Of a stretch of DNA of 33,480 bases, positions 1 to 8,758 are shown in pieces. Position 1 is the first letter of the stretch; each line of letters begins with the position of its first letter. The position numbers and the translations under genes are program-made. Origin of the DNA: an uncultured Bacteroides sp. (GTDB lineage Bacteria; Bacteroidota; Bacteroidia; Bacteroidales; Bacteroidaceae); the NCBI GenBank assembly GCA_949289295.1, contig CASENM010000022.1, positions 1 to 33,480 of the forward strand, written 5' to 3'. Below the pieces are notes generated by a model, which had not been told where the DNA came from, did no database searches, and worked only from the letters and a program-made list of their open reading frames with translations.

Positions 1-114
1 AACGATTTTACGGATGTATACATCAAGAAAGTTCAGTACAAACTCAATAGAAGGCCAAGAGAAAAGCTACAATTTGATACACCTAAATTGTGCTTTTTCA
101 AAAATATTTTGTAA
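1..114 (+). CDS. IS30-family transposase, C-terminal fragment
   Basis: Reading frame 1 is open from the window edge to a TAA at 112-114 and ends with LNRRPREKLQFDTPKLCFF. The pattern LNxRPRExLxFxTP is characteristic of the C-terminal end of IS30-family DDE transposases (rve integrase core), where it lies just after the catalytic glutamate region. Only 37 residues are present because the window cuts the gene, so catalytic residues cannot be checked. The protein would bind the element's ends and move it by cut-and-paste or circle formation. The call rests on this one motif, which is strong for the family. Confidence 0.7.
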   Translation, partial: NDFTDVYIKKVQYKLNRRPREKLQFDTPKLCFFKNIL

Positions 115-137
115 TGTTGCACTTGCTGTTGGACTCT
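1..137 (+). mobile_element. 3' end of an IS30-family insertion sequence (left part outside window)
   Basis: The first 114 bases read as the last 37 codons of an IS30-type transposase, and are followed by GTTGCACTTGCTGTTGG, which resembles the terminal region of Bacteroides IS30 elements. The exact end near base 137 is inferred: leftward from 193 a small gene reads well until about base 137 and then loses sense. The other end of the element, and so the terminal repeat and target duplication, lie outside the window. Confidence 0.6.
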
Positions 138-193
138 GCAGTGCCCAGATCAACAATCTCTACTTTAGGATTTTCATAGATTTCCTTTTTCAT
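98..193 (-). pseudogene. Small gene interrupted by the IS30-type element
   Basis: An ATG at 193 (minus strand) opens MKKEIYENPKVEIVDLG, then TAESN, and the frame runs into the insertion sequence and stops at about 98. Short proteins beginning MKKxxYxxPxxEVVxL are common in Bacteroides as unannotated peptides of roughly 50-70 residues. The remainder of this one would lie beyond the other end of the insertion sequence. A good -7 element sits upstream at 238-245, so the start is probably expressed. The function is unknown; a secreted or modified peptide precursor is possible but not shown. Confidence 0.45.
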
Positions 194-237
194 GATGCTT
201 TTTTTATTATATTTGTTCAAATTTGCTTTTCTGGGCG

Positions 238-245
238 CAAATATA
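238..245 (-). promoter_or_regulatory. Bacteroidetes -7 promoter element
   Basis: On the minus strand this reads TATATTTG, a full match to TAnnTTTG. It lies 45 bases upstream of the ATG at 193 in an AT-rich leader, so it is the likely promoter of the interrupted small gene. Confidence 0.5.
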
Positions 246-513
246 GTAATGTTTATATAGAGGTTTATCATTAAAGCTCACTTTTAACATATTAAATTCT
301 CAGGACACGTGCCTTTCAAACATAAAAGGCCACAAAAGCATACGGCAATCTTTTACAGACACATGACCACATTATACTATCTTCACCGCACCCTGTAACA
401 AACAATCTGATTGGACATCAAATCAGGAGCCCAGTATTCAAATGTGATTATGATAGCGATATGCGCGCTATACAAGACAAAATAACGTAAACCACCCGTT
501 TCTACTAACTCCA

Positions 514-834
514 TCATTCCAGAATATCCTCCAACCAGAACGCATTTCTTAATAAAGGTAAAAACAAAACCCCTTCCACAAGGCCTGTGAAAGGGGTGAA
601 TGTAAAAATCCGCGCTCCGGAAAATCCTGTTTTTCCCCGGAAAACGCCTTGACATTTCAAGTAAAACGCTTGGACATTTGCCCTCAAACGCCTGAACGTT
701 TCAAATAAAACGCCTTGGCGTTTCATTTCAATACTAAAACCGGGGCGGTTTTTCTCCAGATGCGTCATAAAAACAGCCATATCAGAGATAACAAAAAGAC
801 ACAAAACACCCGATAAAATCAACAGTAAGCGCAT
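514..834 (-). CDS. Doubtful small membrane ORF running through the repeat array
   Basis: The ORF would encode 106 residues. The first 25 or so (MRLLLILSGVLCLFVISDM and on) look like a signal peptide or single membrane segment, and a plausible -7-like element (AATCTTTG, minus strand) lies roughly 40-45 bases upstream of the start. From about residue 36 onward the frame passes through four 22-bp palindromic repeats and then a terminator-like hairpin. The period of 22 is not a multiple of three, so that part cannot be a protein repeat. Either this is a chance ORF or a real small membrane protein whose 3' part was overwritten by the array. No homology is recognised. Confidence 0.2.
   Translation of the reverse strand: MRLLLILSGVLCLFVISDMAVFMTHLEKNRPGFSIEMKRQGVLFETFRRLRANVQAFYLKCQGVFRGKTGFSGARIFTFTPFTGLVEGVLFLPLLRNAFWLEDILE
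560..597 (-). terminator. Leftward rho-independent terminator-like hairpin
   Basis: Bases 569-597 form an imperfect stem with arms ACCCCTT and AAGGGGT at the ends, further pairing of CACA with TGTG, and few mismatches. On the minus strand the stem is followed directly by TTTTGTTTTT, the usual U-rich tail. It would stop leftward transcription arriving from the doubtful ORF or from the protease operon. Confidence 0.55.
641..728. repeat. Tandem 22-bp palindromic array, site A (4 units, degenerate)
   Basis: Four units of exactly 22 bp start at 641, 663, 685 and 707. Cores read AAAACGCCTTGACATTT, AAAACGCTTGGACATTT, CAAACGCCTGAACGTTT and AAAACGCCTTGGCGTTT, each followed by a 5-bp spacer that differs every time. 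Only the third and fourth units keep a symmetric stem (AAACG with CGTTT). The first two have lost symmetry in the right arm. The array has the same design and period as those at 10182 and 27585. Confidence 0.8.
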
Positions 835-1002
835 ATATAGATATTATATCCATATTATTGCCACTAAAACAGCCAAAGATTAGACAATTGATCTAACAAA
901 ACAGATTTTCCCTGCGATTTTTCCGACAATCCGTTCATCCGTCCGCAAAACAACGCAATCTCAGCCGGCCGGATTAACAGAATGTCAACCTGCCAGCCGG
1001 AA

Positions 1003-2595
1003 TTACCGCCGTGGAAAATCCATCCCCGGTTCGGAAAGCAACTCGACGGCCTTCCTCATACTATCGCTCAAAGTGTTGATGACCTGGAAATACTCACTCA
1101 TATCCCAAATATCCCGTGCCAGAAGAGCCTTCACTTGTGTCTTTATCAAAGGAAGAGCTGTCTTATATTGCTCTTCGTTGAAAGGAATCTTCATGTCCTC
1201 ACCCATAGCCACCAGTTCCTTCAGCATCCTGTCGCTGACCTCAAAGTCACGGTTGAACCGGTCGAATGTCCTGTACTTTTTCAGCCATTCCTTCCGATGG
1301 CGGTCAATCAGCTTGATATTAAACTGGACAATGGCCCCCTTGTCGCGCAGTTTCAGATAATAATCCGTGTACATCGTGGTATCGACAGGTACAAAATAAT
1401 CGGGCATGATACCCCCTCCGCCATATACGGTACGTCCCAGCTTCAGGGTCCTGGCCTTCAGAGAATCCGGAAAATGAATGCTGTCCGCACTCATCATCTC
1501 TCCCCGATTGTAGCGGTCAATCAGATCGTGATTGTATTGCTCAACGCTTTCATACGGTTTCTGAATGCAACGCCCCGAAGGAGTATAATACCGGGCCACG
1601 GTCAGACGAATCATCGAACCGTCAGGCAGATCGATGGGGCGTTGCACAAGTCCCTTACCGAACGTGCGCCGGCCGACCACGATTCCACGGTCCCAGTCCT
1701 GTATGGCTCCACTCACAATCTCACTGGCCGAGGCCGAGAACTCATCCACCAACACCACCAGACGTCCGTTCTGGAAATCACCGTCACCCTTTGCCTTAAA
1801 CTCCGAACGGGGATTTCTCCGGCCCTCCGTATATACAATCAGTTCCCTGGCACCCAGAAGCTGGTCGCACAAGTCGATGGCCGCATTCAGATAACCTCCC
1901 CCGTTACCCTGCAGGTCGAGAATCAGATCCTTCATGCCCCGCTTCTGCAAATCATGCAGCGCATCGGCAAACTCCTTTCCGGTAGTGGCCGCAAAACGGT
2001 TGATCCGGATATAGCCGATATGGTCGTCCACCATGTAAGAGGCATCCAGACTGTAGACAGGAATCTTGTCGCGCCTGATTGTAAACGGGAGCAGTTCCCT
2101 CACACCCCCACGGAGCACCTTTACACGGACCGTAGAACCTTTGGGACCGCGCAGACGACGCATCACATCGTCCGTACTCATTTTCACTCCGGCTATCACC
2201 GTATCGTTCACTTCAATGATACGGTCGCCGGCCAGAATCCCCACTTTCTCCGACGGGCCTCCTGACACAGGCTGAATGACAAACAACGTATCAGTCACCA
2301 TATTGAACTGGATACCGATTCCGTCGAAATTTCCCACCAGAGGCTCATTCAGGCGCTTCACTTCCTCCGGATCGGAATAAGTGGAATGCGGGTCAAGATC
2401 TTCCAGCATCTTGACAATAGCCGACTCCACCAGTTTTCCTTCGTCCACCTTGTCTACATACAGATTGGCGATGGCAAACTCAGCCAGCTGAAGTTTGCGG
2501 GCCGGAGAGTTGAACTTATTGTTGCTCTGCGCCAATATGTTTCCTATCACAAGACAGCAACATGCCGCCAAAAAAAGATTTCTTTTCATTTCCAT
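1003..2595 (-). CDS. S41-family C-terminal processing peptidase
   Basis: This 530-residue periplasmic serine protease cleaves proteins near their C-termini. A hydrophobic signal sequence spans residues 1-22. A PDZ domain follows at about 88-170 (GIGIQF, then SEKVGILAGDRIIEVND), and the protease domain spans about 190-360. Catalytic Ser289 lies in FSASASE and Lys314 in TFGKG. The 25-residue gap matches the Ser-Lys dyad spacing of E. coli Prc. The last 150 residues are helical and charged with no domain I recognise. An alternative start is Met3. It is the last gene of a leftward operon behind coaD (70 bp gap). Substrates cannot be told from sequence. Confidence 0.93.
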   Translation of the reverse strand: MEMKRNLFLAACCCLVIGNILAQSNNKFNSPARKLQLAEFAIANLYVDKVDEGKLVESAIVKMLEDLDPHSTYSDPEEVKRLNEPLVGNFDGIGIQFNMVTDTLFVIQPVSGGPSEKVGILAGDRIIEVNDTVIAGVKMSTDDVMRRLRGPKGSTVRVKVLRGGVRELLPFTIRRDKIPVYSLDASYMVDDHIGYIRINRFAATTGKEFADALHDLQKRGMKDLILDLQGNGGGYLNAAIDLCDQLLGARELIVYTEGRRNPRSEFKAKGDGDFQNGRLVVLVDEFSASASEIVSGAIQDWDRGIVVGRRTFGKGLVQRPIDLPDGSMIRLTVARYYTPSGRCIQKPYESVEQYNHDLIDRYNRGEMMSADSIHFPDSLKARTLKLGRTVYGGGGIMPDYFVPVDTTMYTDYYLKLRDKGAIVQFNIKLIDRHRKEWLKKYRTFDRFNRDFEVSDRMLKELVAMGEDMKIPFNEEQYKTALPLIKTQVKALLARDIWDMSEYFQVINTLSDSMRKAVELLSEPGMDFPRR

Positions 2596-2665
2596 ACATT
2601 TTCAGCGGAGAGAATATCTTAAACGAGAATCCACTTCCAAAACAAAACTCTCCACGTTTAATTCC

Positions 2666-3127
2666 TCATTTGTCTATTTCCATACCTTCCGGCAGAAAAT
2701 CGCTTACATCCTTTCCGAACTGAAGCAATTCACGCACGATGGTCGAACTGACCGATGTCAGTTCCGGCTCGGTAAACAGCAGAATCGTTTCCACCCCGGC
2801 CAGCTTCCGGTTGATGTCGGCAATGGTCTCTTCATATTCAAAGTCATGCACCGTCCGGATACCGCGTATGATAAACCGGGCATCGCGCGCCTTGGCAAAA
2901 TCCACTGTCAGACCGCCGTATGCCTCTACCCGGATACGAGGTTCACCAGCATAAAGTTTGCTGATCATCTCCACACGTTTCTCAGTAGGAAACCACGTAC
3001 GCTTGCTCTCATTGATACCGATTCCTATTATTATCTCATCCATAAAGGTAAGTGCCCTGCGCACCACCGAATAATGTCCGATTGTAAACGGGTCGAACGT
3101 ACCCGGAAATATAGCCCTTTTCATCAA
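2666..3127 (-). CDS. coaD: Phosphopantetheine adenylyltransferase
   Basis: The enzyme transfers AMP from ATP to 4'-phosphopantetheine, the penultimate step of coenzyme A synthesis in the cytoplasm. The 153-residue length is normal for the family. The nucleotidyltransferase signature TFDPFTIGH (residues 10-18, with the (H/T)xGH site ending at His18) and the C-terminal VSSTIVRE motif (ISSTxVR class) are both present, as is the RGIR motif around residue 90. A start at Met2 is equally possible. It sits between parE (50 bp upstream) and the S41 protease, all transcribed leftward. Confidence 0.96.
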   Translation of the reverse strand: MMKRAIFPGTFDPFTIGHYSVVRRALTFMDEIIIGIGINESKRTWFPTEKRVEMISKLYAGEPRIRVEAYGGLTVDFAKARDARFIIRGIRTVHDFEYEETIADINRKLAGVETILLFTEPELTSVSSTIVRELLQFGKDVSDFLPEGMEIDK

Positions 3128-3158
3128 TGAATAATTATTAAAATAGAATCAGGCTGCC

Positions 3159-3186
3159 AACTATTAACTGTCAACCGTCAACTGAT
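3159..3186. repeat. Heptamer tandem repeat across the parE stop codon
   Basis: Four 7-bp units, AACTATT, AACTGTC, AACCGTC and AACTGAT, lie end to end, and the parE stop codon (complement of 3178-3180) is inside them. This looks like a short slippage-type repeat. It may shift the end of ParE or the parE-coaD spacing if units are gained or lost. Confidence 0.5.
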
Positions 3187-5106
3187 CAAATCTTCCTCTA
3201 CCACCAGATTGTTAATGATAAAATTCTGGCGCTCCATGGTATTTTTTCCCATATAAAACTCCAGCAGTTCTTTCACGGCATCCGTCTTGCGGAGAGTCAC
3301 CTGCTCCAGCCGCATGTCCTTGCCGATAAAATTCCGGAACTCGTCGGGCGAAATCTCTCCCAATCCCTTGAAGCGGGTGATTTCCGGATTCGGGCCGAGC
3401 TTTTCGATAGCCGCCAGACGGTCTTCTTCCGAATAACAATAAATTGTCTCATAAACCCCTTTCTTCCGGTTCCGCACACGGAACAGCGGAGTCTGGAGAA
3501 TATAGACATGCCCTTTCTTTATCAAATCCGGAAAGAACTGAAGGAAAAAAGTAATCATCAGCAAACGGATGTGCATACCGTCCACATCAGCATCCGTCGC
3601 AACAATCACCTTATTATATCGGAGTCCGTCGAGACCGTCTTCTATGTTCAATGCCGCCTGCAACAAGTTGAACTCCTCGTTCTCATAAACTACTTTTTTA
3701 GTAAGCCCGTACGAATTGAGCGGCTTTCCGCGGAGACTGAACACCGCCTGCGTATTTACGTCACGGCTTTTCGTAATGGAACCGCTGGCCGAATCGCCTT
3801 CAGTGATAAAAAGAGAGCTTTCCAGGCGCGGGTCATCCTCCCCTTCCTTTCCTCCTTTCAGGTCGTTCAGATGAATACGGCAGTCACGCAGCTTGCGGTT
3901 ATGAAGGTTGGCTTTCTTGGCACGTTCACGGGCTATTTTAGTAACCCCCGCAATCGCTTTCCGTTCTTTTTCCGATTCCTGAATCTTGCGGAGCATCACA
4001 TCCGCCACATCAGGATGCTTGTGCAGATAATTGTCCACATTCTCCTTCACGAAGTCTCCTACAAACTTGTTGACGCTTACTCCGGAAAGCGGATAAGGAT
4101 TTCCCTCCGAATCTTTCTCGGGAGCCATCACCAGCGAGCCAAGCTTGATTTTTGTCTGACTCTCGAATGTAGGTTCGATGACATTGACGGCTATGGCAGC
4201 CACCAGACCGTTGCGGATGTCCTGAAATTCCAGGTTTTTCCCATAAAACTCCTTGATTGTCCGTGCAATATGCTCCTTGAATGCACTCTGATGCGTACCG
4301 CCCTGAGTGGTATGCTGGCCGTTGACAAACGAATAGTACTCCTCCCCGTACTGGGAACTGTGGGTAAAGGCTATCTCGATATCCTCACCCGTCAAATGGA
4401 TGATAGGATACAGCCCCGGAGCCGTCATGTTATCGTTGAGGAGGTCTTCCAACCCGTTCCGGCTCACGATACGGTGTCCGTTATAATAGATGGAAAGCCC
4501 CGTATTCAAGTAAGTATAGTTCCGGAGCATCGTCTCGATAAACTCGATACGGAAATGATAGCCCACAAAGAGCGTGCTGTCCGGTTCAAAAAAAATGTAG
4601 GTGCCGTTCCCTTCGTCAGTCGGCCGGGTGACATCACTTACCAATTCTCCCCGCTCAAAGACAGCTTCACGCATCTGCCCCTCACGGAAACTCCGCGCCA
4701 CAAACCGGATGCTGAGGGCGTTGACTGCCTTCGCCCCCACACCGTTCAGGCCGACACTCTTCTTGAAAGCCTTCGTATCGTACTTTCCTCCCGTATTCAG
4801 CATGGAAACCGCATCGACCAGACTTCCCAAAGGAATCCCCCGGCCGTAATCACGCACCGAAACTCTGAGGTTGTCCTCCATCGTAATGTCGATACGTTTG
4901 CCGACACCCATCTTGAACTCATCGATGCTATTGTCGATCACTTCTTTAAGGAGAACATAGATTCCGTCCTCCGCCTGAGAGCCGTCGCCCAACCGACCGA
5001 TATACATACCCGGGCGGGTACGCACATGCTCCATGTCGCTCAGGTGACGGATATTCTCTTCTGTATAAGAAACCGGATTTCCCTGCTGAATACGATTATC
5101 TTCCAT
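3178..5106 (-). CDS. parE: DNA topoisomerase IV subunit B (type IIA, GyrB/ParE)
   Basis: This 642-residue ATPase subunit works with ParC to unlink daughter chromosomes. The N-terminal GHKL ATPase domain has the catalytic Glu55 and Mg-binding Asn59 in [10 protein letters not shown], and DYGRGIP at 86-92. The transducer domain spans about 220-390. The TOPRIM domain holds EGDSASG at 436-442 and the metal-binding DADVD at 505-509. It lacks the long TOPRIM insert seen in proteobacterial GyrB, and its length and N-terminus fit Bacteroidetes ParE, so I favour ParE over GyrB. No parC lies beside it in the window. The upstream acetyltransferase-like gene ends only 2 bp before its start, indicating an operon. 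Confidence 0.9.
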   Translation of the reverse strand: MEDNRIQQGNPVSYTEENIRHLSDMEHVRTRPGMYIGRLGDGSQAEDGIYVLLKEVIDNSIDEFKMGVGKRIDITMEDNLRVSVRDYGRGIPLGSLVDAVSMLNTGGKYDTKAFKKSVGLNGVGAKAVNALSIRFVARSFREGQMREAVFERGELVSDVTRPTDEGNGTYIFFEPDSTLFVGYHFRIEFIETMLRNYTYLNTGLSIYYNGHRIVSRNGLEDLLNDNMTAPGLYPIIHLTGEDIEIAFTHSSQYGEEYYSFVNGQHTTQGGTHQSAFKEHIARTIKEFYGKNLEFQDIRNGLVAAIAVNVIEPTFESQTKIKLGSLVMAPEKDSEGNPYPLSGVSVNKFVGDFVKENVDNYLHKHPDVADVMLRKIQESEKERKAIAGVTKIARERAKKANLHNRKLRDCRIHLNDLKGGKEGEDDPRLESSLFITEGDSASGSITKSRDVNTQAVFSLRGKPLNSYGLTKKVVYENEEFNLLQAALNIEDGLDGLRYNKVIVATDADVDGMHIRLLMITFFLQFFPDLIKKGHVYILQTPLFRVRNRKKGVYETIYCYSEEDRLAAIEKLGPNPEITRFKGLGEISPDEFRNFIGKDMRLEQVTLRKTDAVKELLEFYMGKNTMERQNFIINNLVVEEDLIS

Positions 5107-5108
5107 AT

Positions 5109-6245
5109 TTATTTCTTGAATACTTTCTTGTAAGCCCTGCGGCGTTTATGCTGTACCGACTCGAACGCACTCCATTGTGCCTGTACCTTCTTGTTGATTT
5201 CCAGTTCCGGATTGCTTTCTCCGAACTGGAATCCCATCTGCTGGTAGACAGGTACCAGATCGTAAAACAACAATGCGTTGACCCCCTTGCTCTGATATTC
5301 GGGCTTCACCCCTACCAGCAGCAAGTCAAGAATCTTGGGCCGCTTGAGGAACAAAGCTTTCAGCAGATGATACCAGCCGAAAGGAAACATCTTGCCCTTT
5401 GCTTTCTGAAGAGCCTCGGAAAGGGAAGGCATCGAAATGCCGACGGCCACCAGCTCGCCCTGCTCATCTTCCACAATCGACACCATCCGCAAGTCGATAA
5501 GCGGCAGATACATCCTTATATATTGGTCAATCTGTCCCTGGGTCATCTGCGAATACCCGTACAAGGGAGCGTACGCTTCATTGATCAGGTCAAATATCTT
5601 TTGTCCGTAATTTCCTTTCTTTATCTCCTTTCTTTTGAGCTTCTTGATTTTCAACTTATATTTCTGAAGTATAAGTTCCGAAATGCGGACAAACTTGTCG
5701 GGCAACTTGTCGGGGACAGTCAGTTTATATTCCACCCAATCCACCTCTTTCTGAAAACCGAGCCGCTCCAGATGTTGCGGATAATAAGGATAATTGTAAA
5801 TGGTCGACATGGTGCTGAGCTGGTCGAAGCCTTCCACCAGCATCCCTTCCGCATCCATATCGGTAAACCCCAGCGGACCTACCATTTCTTCCATGCCCCT
5901 GGCCTTCCCCCACTCTTCCACAGCATTGAGCAAAGCGGAAGACACTTCCTCCTCATCTATAAAGTCAATCCAGCCGAAACGCACTTCTTTCTTGTTCCAG
6001 GTTTCGTTGGCCCGGCGGTTGATGACAGCCGCCACGCGCCCCACTATCTCATCACCCCGGAAGGCCAGAAAATAGTCGGCCTCGCAAAACTCGAAAGCCG
6101 CATTCTTCTCCGGAGAAAAAGTGTTCAGCATATCATCAAGCAAATCAGGAACAGAATAAGGGTTGTTTTTATAAAGCTCATAATTGAAACGGATGAATTG
6201 CTTGAGCTCTTTCTTGGTCGTTACTTTTTTGATTGTAATGGTCAT
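5109..6245 (-). CDS. GNAT-like N-acetyltransferase family protein of unknown substrate
   Basis: The protein has 378 residues, about twice a simple GNAT domain. Residues 1-140 include [14 protein letters not shown] and [11 protein letters not shown]. Residues 220-370 include [13 protein letters not shown] and [20 protein letters not shown], which resembles the acetyl-CoA-binding region (V-x-P-x-x-x-x-x-G). This two-part arrangement matches a widespread Bacteroidetes family usually annotated only as GNAT-like. No signal peptide is seen, so it is cytoplasmic. It is the first gene of the leftward operon, with parE starting 2 bp after its stop. The substrate is unknown and acetyltransferase activity is inferred. 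Confidence 0.7.
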   Translation of the reverse strand: MTITIKKVTTKKELKQFIRFNYELYKNNPYSVPDLLDDMLNTFSPEKNAAFEFCEADYFLAFRGDEIVGRVAAVINRRANETWNKKEVRFGWIDFIDEEEVSSALLNAVEEWGKARGMEEMVGPLGFTDMDAEGMLVEGFDQLSTMSTIYNYPYYPQHLERLGFQKEVDWVEYKLTVPDKLPDKFVRISELILQKYKLKIKKLKRKEIKKGNYGQKIFDLINEAYAPLYGYSQMTQGQIDQYIRMYLPLIDLRMVSIVEDEQGELVAVGISMPSLSEALQKAKGKMFPFGWYHLLKALFLKRPKILDLLLVGVKPEYQSKGVNALLFYDLVPVYQQMGFQFGESNPELEINKKVQAQWSAFESVQHKRRRAYKKVFKK

Positions 6246-6286
6246 CGGTCTTTTTCTTTCGTTACTGCATAGAAAAATTCAGGCTG

Positions 6287-6294
6287 TAAAGATA
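6287..6294 (-). promoter_or_regulatory. -7 element for the leftward acetyltransferase-parE-coaD-protease operon
   Basis: The minus strand reads TATCTTTA, seven of eight matches to TAnnTTTG, about 42 bases upstream of the start at 6245. The same variant occurs upstream of rdgB at 27556-27563, which supports it as a working form in this genome. Confidence 0.45.
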
Positions 6295-6448
6295 ACAATT
6301 TTTATCGGAAAAAGTATGGTCCGTACACATTTTTCACACTTCGTAAGATTGCCGCCAGTCTGCGACCTGGCAAAGTGCCTACATCTATCCGGATAGCTTC
6401 GCTCCCATTTTTCCATCTTCATCCGATATGTTTTTCCGCGGATTTGAC

Positions 6449-6456
6449 TACTTTTG
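6449..6456 (+). promoter_or_regulatory. -7 element for the PagL-like gene
   Basis: The sequence TACTTTTG is a full match to TAnnTTTG, 43 bases upstream of the ATG at 6500. Confidence 0.55.
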
Positions 6457-6499
6457 TGTCAGAAACGGGGAATGCCCGACAATTGTCAAGATTTAACCC

Positions 6500-7735
6500 A
6501 TGAGCACGAACAAGATTATCGGAGTGTGTACACTCTTCCTGATTTCCGGCTTCTTCACCGGTTCGTCTGCAATGACTGCAAGCCTGGACCTATCGGCAAA
6601 GAGCGACTCCCTTCCAAGAAAAATAATTCCAATGATCGGATTTGCCTTCAAGCCAGGATATGTTTTTCCCACACACGGCTTTCTCAAAGGAGAAAATCAA
6701 GCGCAAAAAAGAATCAGCTCCACTCTGTCGGGCCATCTGAAATATGGATTCAGGTTCTCATCCGACTCCCGGGCAGGCCGGCTGTATCCTTACACGGTTC
6801 AAGGCATCGGTATCGGCTACAACACATTCTTCAACTCCTCAGAAATAGGGAATCCGATTGCCGTATATGTATTCCAGACTTCCCGGATAACCGGCATCAC
6901 GCCCAAGTTGTCTTTAGACTATGAATGGAACTTCGGAGCCGCTTTCGGTTGGGAAAAATATGACCCGGAGAACAATCCGAAGAATAGGGTGACAGGCTCG
7001 AAAGTGAATGCCTACATCAATCTGGGACTTTTCTTCAACTGGCAAATATCATCGGATACACATCTCCGTGCAGGAGTAGATGTCACCCACTACTCCAACG
7101 GAAACACAAACTATCCCAATTCCGGAGTAAACACCCTGGGAGCTTCTGTCGGCGTCACCCGTTTTTTCGGCAGAGGCGAGAATCCCTGCAAAACATCATG
7201 CACCGTATATAATCCCCCATTCACTCCATATGTGAGTTACGACCTGATTGTCTACGGCTCGGCAAGAAAAAAAGGAATCTTTCCCGAAAACGGTAATCCG
7301 CTGCTTGTCCCGGGCCGTTTCGGCATAGTGGGACTAAACTTTAATCCGCTCTATAATTTCAACCGACATTTCCGGGCCGGACTGTCACTCGACATGCAGT
7401 ATGATGAAAGTGCCAACATCGGACAACACATTGCCAACGACATCACCCCTCCCGCTTCAGAAGAAATCCGATTCTACAGACCCCCCTTCAAAGAGCAGTT
7501 TTCTGTGGGACTCTCCATAAGGGCAGAAATCGCCATGCCGATTTTCTCAATCAATCTGGGTGTCGGGAAAAACTTCGTGTGCAAAGGCCCCGACACAAAC
7601 AGATTCTACCAAATACTGGCCCTGAAAACAAACCTGACGAAAAGCCTGTTCCTGCATACCGGTTACCAGCTCTACCGCTTCAAAGACCCCAACAACCTGA
7701 TGCTGGGTATCGGATACAGATTCAATGCAAGATAA
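6500..7735 (+). CDS. PagL-like lipid A 3-O-deacylase / acyloxyacyl hydrolase family outer-membrane protein
   Basis: The 411-residue protein has a signal peptide (residues 1-24) and a pattern of alternating aromatic and polar residues ending in YRF, as in outer-membrane beta-barrels. The PagL-type active site is visible as His197-Tyr-Ser199-Asn200 followed by PNSGVN at 206-211, the family's HxSN...PNxG layout. PagL enzymes remove an acyl chain from lipid A in the outer membrane. The catalytic Glu of Pseudomonas PagL, expected about 12 residues after the Ser, is Asn211 here. The protein is also over twice PagL's length, so activity and substrate are uncertain. A lipoprotein gene follows 18 bp downstream, probably in the same transcript. 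Confidence 0.75.
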   Translation: MSTNKIIGVCTLFLISGFFTGSSAMTASLDLSAKSDSLPRKIIPMIGFAFKPGYVFPTHGFLKGENQAQKRISSTLSGHLKYGFRFSSDSRAGRLYPYTVQGIGIGYNTFFNSSEIGNPIAVYVFQTSRITGITPKLSLDYEWNFGAAFGWEKYDPENNPKNRVTGSKVNAYINLGLFFNWQISSDTHLRAGVDVTHYSNGNTNYPNSGVNTLGASVGVTRFFGRGENPCKTSCTVYNPPFTPYVSYDLIVYGSARKKGIFPENGNPLLVPGRFGIVGLNFNPLYNFNRHFRAGLSLDMQYDESANIGQHIANDITPPASEEIRFYRPPFKEQFSVGLSIRAEIAMPIFSINLGVGKNFVCKGPDTNRFYQILALKTNLTKSLFLHTGYQLYRFKDPNNLMLGIGYRFNAR

Positions 7736-7753
7736 ATCTCAATCTCATCCATC

Positions 7754-8758
7754 ATGAAAAAAACTCCTCTTTCCATTATATATATCGTTGCAGCCGGCAT
7801 CTTCCTTTCCGGATGCAACGACGACGTGTTCATCAGTGACTATGCCCCATCCACAGAAGAAGTCAGACTGTCGGAAACAGACTCCACATCGACCGTCAGT
7901 TTCAAAGCTTCCAATTGGGGGATAAAATCAGCCTTCATCATAGGTGAAGACGAATATTCTTATGAAGTATACGGAAACATCTATGGGAAAGACGGGCATC
8001 TCATTTCAGAAAACTCTTCACTTTACATGCCTGAAAGCGAGCAACAGGTAAAAATGACAATCTGCCACCCGGACCTCCGGCTGACCATTGAACGTACCGA
8101 CGCTACGCATCTGCGTTTTTCAAAGCCCGAAAATATGACGCTTAAAACCCAAAGACTACATCTGAACATCGGAAACGATTACAGCACAAGAGACATTTCC
8201 ATCGAATTGTCGCCGTCTTCAGCATATACGCTCGACAGCATCACATATACATTAAACTCCTATTACTCACAAGACAGCCTGCACTATAGAAAAAAGGCAA
8301 CGACCCTGATGAACTTCATCTCTGAGACTTGCTCGTTTGAGATAGCTCCTTACGAATATTTTCATCAGGAGTACTCCTTTACCGACACATACTCACCAGG
8401 ACCCAACCTGAATGGGGAAACACTGAAAATATTCGGGAAAGAGGCTCCGGTTGTACCTGTTCCTGAAATCGACAAATACGAAATGCCTGTGATGAAGGGA
8501 GCTACAATGCCACTTGTGACAGAAACACAAAGTCTTCCTGTCCGGGAAGAAATGCTCGGAATCCATGAGACGGTAACAGTCAGCCCCTACAAACAGAGGA
8601 TATGCAGGATCGAGTGTTGGTATCGATATTTCGGACTCGGATTCAAAATCTATGCAAGCCATCCGAAATCCGGAGAAGAACGGATACTGGAAGGCACATT
8701 GGACATCTATGTTCCACAAGCGTATTCCTTGAACAAAGGTGAGGAATCAGATATCTGA
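7754..8758 (+). CDS. Lipoprotein of unknown function
   Basis: The 334-residue protein has a lipoprotein signal peptide ending in FLSGC, with the lipidated cysteine at residue 21. The next residues, NDD, are acidic, as in Bacteroidetes signals for lipoprotein export to the cell surface, so a surface location is plausible. The rest is mostly beta-type sequence with no domain I recognise. It starts 18 bp after the PagL-like gene, suggesting the two act together at the outer membrane. No terminator with a T tract is visible in the 325 bp that follow. Confidence 0.75.
   Translation: MKKTPLSIIYIVAAGIFLSGCNDDVFISDYAPSTEEVRLSETDSTSTVSFKASNWGIKSAFIIGEDEYSYEVYGNIYGKDGHLISENSSLYMPESEQQVKMTICHPDLRLTIERTDATHLRFSKPENMTLKTQRLHLNIGNDYSTRDISIELSPSSAYTLDSITYTLNSYYSQDSLHYRKKATTLMNFISETCSFEIAPYEYFHQEYSFTDTYSPGPNLNGETLKIFGKEAPVVPVPEIDKYEMPVMKGATMPLVTETQSLPVREEMLGIHETVTVSPYKQRICRIECWYRYFGLGFKIYASHPKSGEERILEGTLDIYVPQAYSLNKGEESDI

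Larger units (their letters stand above)
246..1002. other. Gene-poor intergenic stretch with hairpin and palindrome array
   Basis: No ORF here resembles a known family. Bases 246-513 show nothing I can interpret. Bases 560-597 hold a leftward terminator-like hairpin, 641-728 a tandem palindrome array, and 736-752 a further palindrome with arms AAAACCG and CGGTTTT. A possible leftward promoter lies around 870-890. The stretch between 840 and 1002 downstream of the S41 protease shows no clear terminator. Confidence 0.5.

Noticed and set aside
383-655. Leftward ORF of 90 codons in the left intergenic stretch
   Set aside because: It overlaps the terminator-like hairpin and the start of array A, and has no family resemblance.
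982-2265. Rightward ORF of 427 codons opposite the S41 protease
   Set aside because: Shadow of a well-supported gene. The composition (many His, Gln, Pro) is typical of antisense frames.
3508-5133. Long rightward ORF of 541 codons opposite parE
   Set aside because: It is the antisense shadow of parE, whose protein has all catalytic motifs. The rightward product resembles nothing and has no signal or promoter.
5148-6272. Rightward ORF of 374 codons opposite the acetyltransferase-like gene
   Set aside because: Shadow frame. The leftward protein fits the operon with parE and is rich in conserved-looking motifs.
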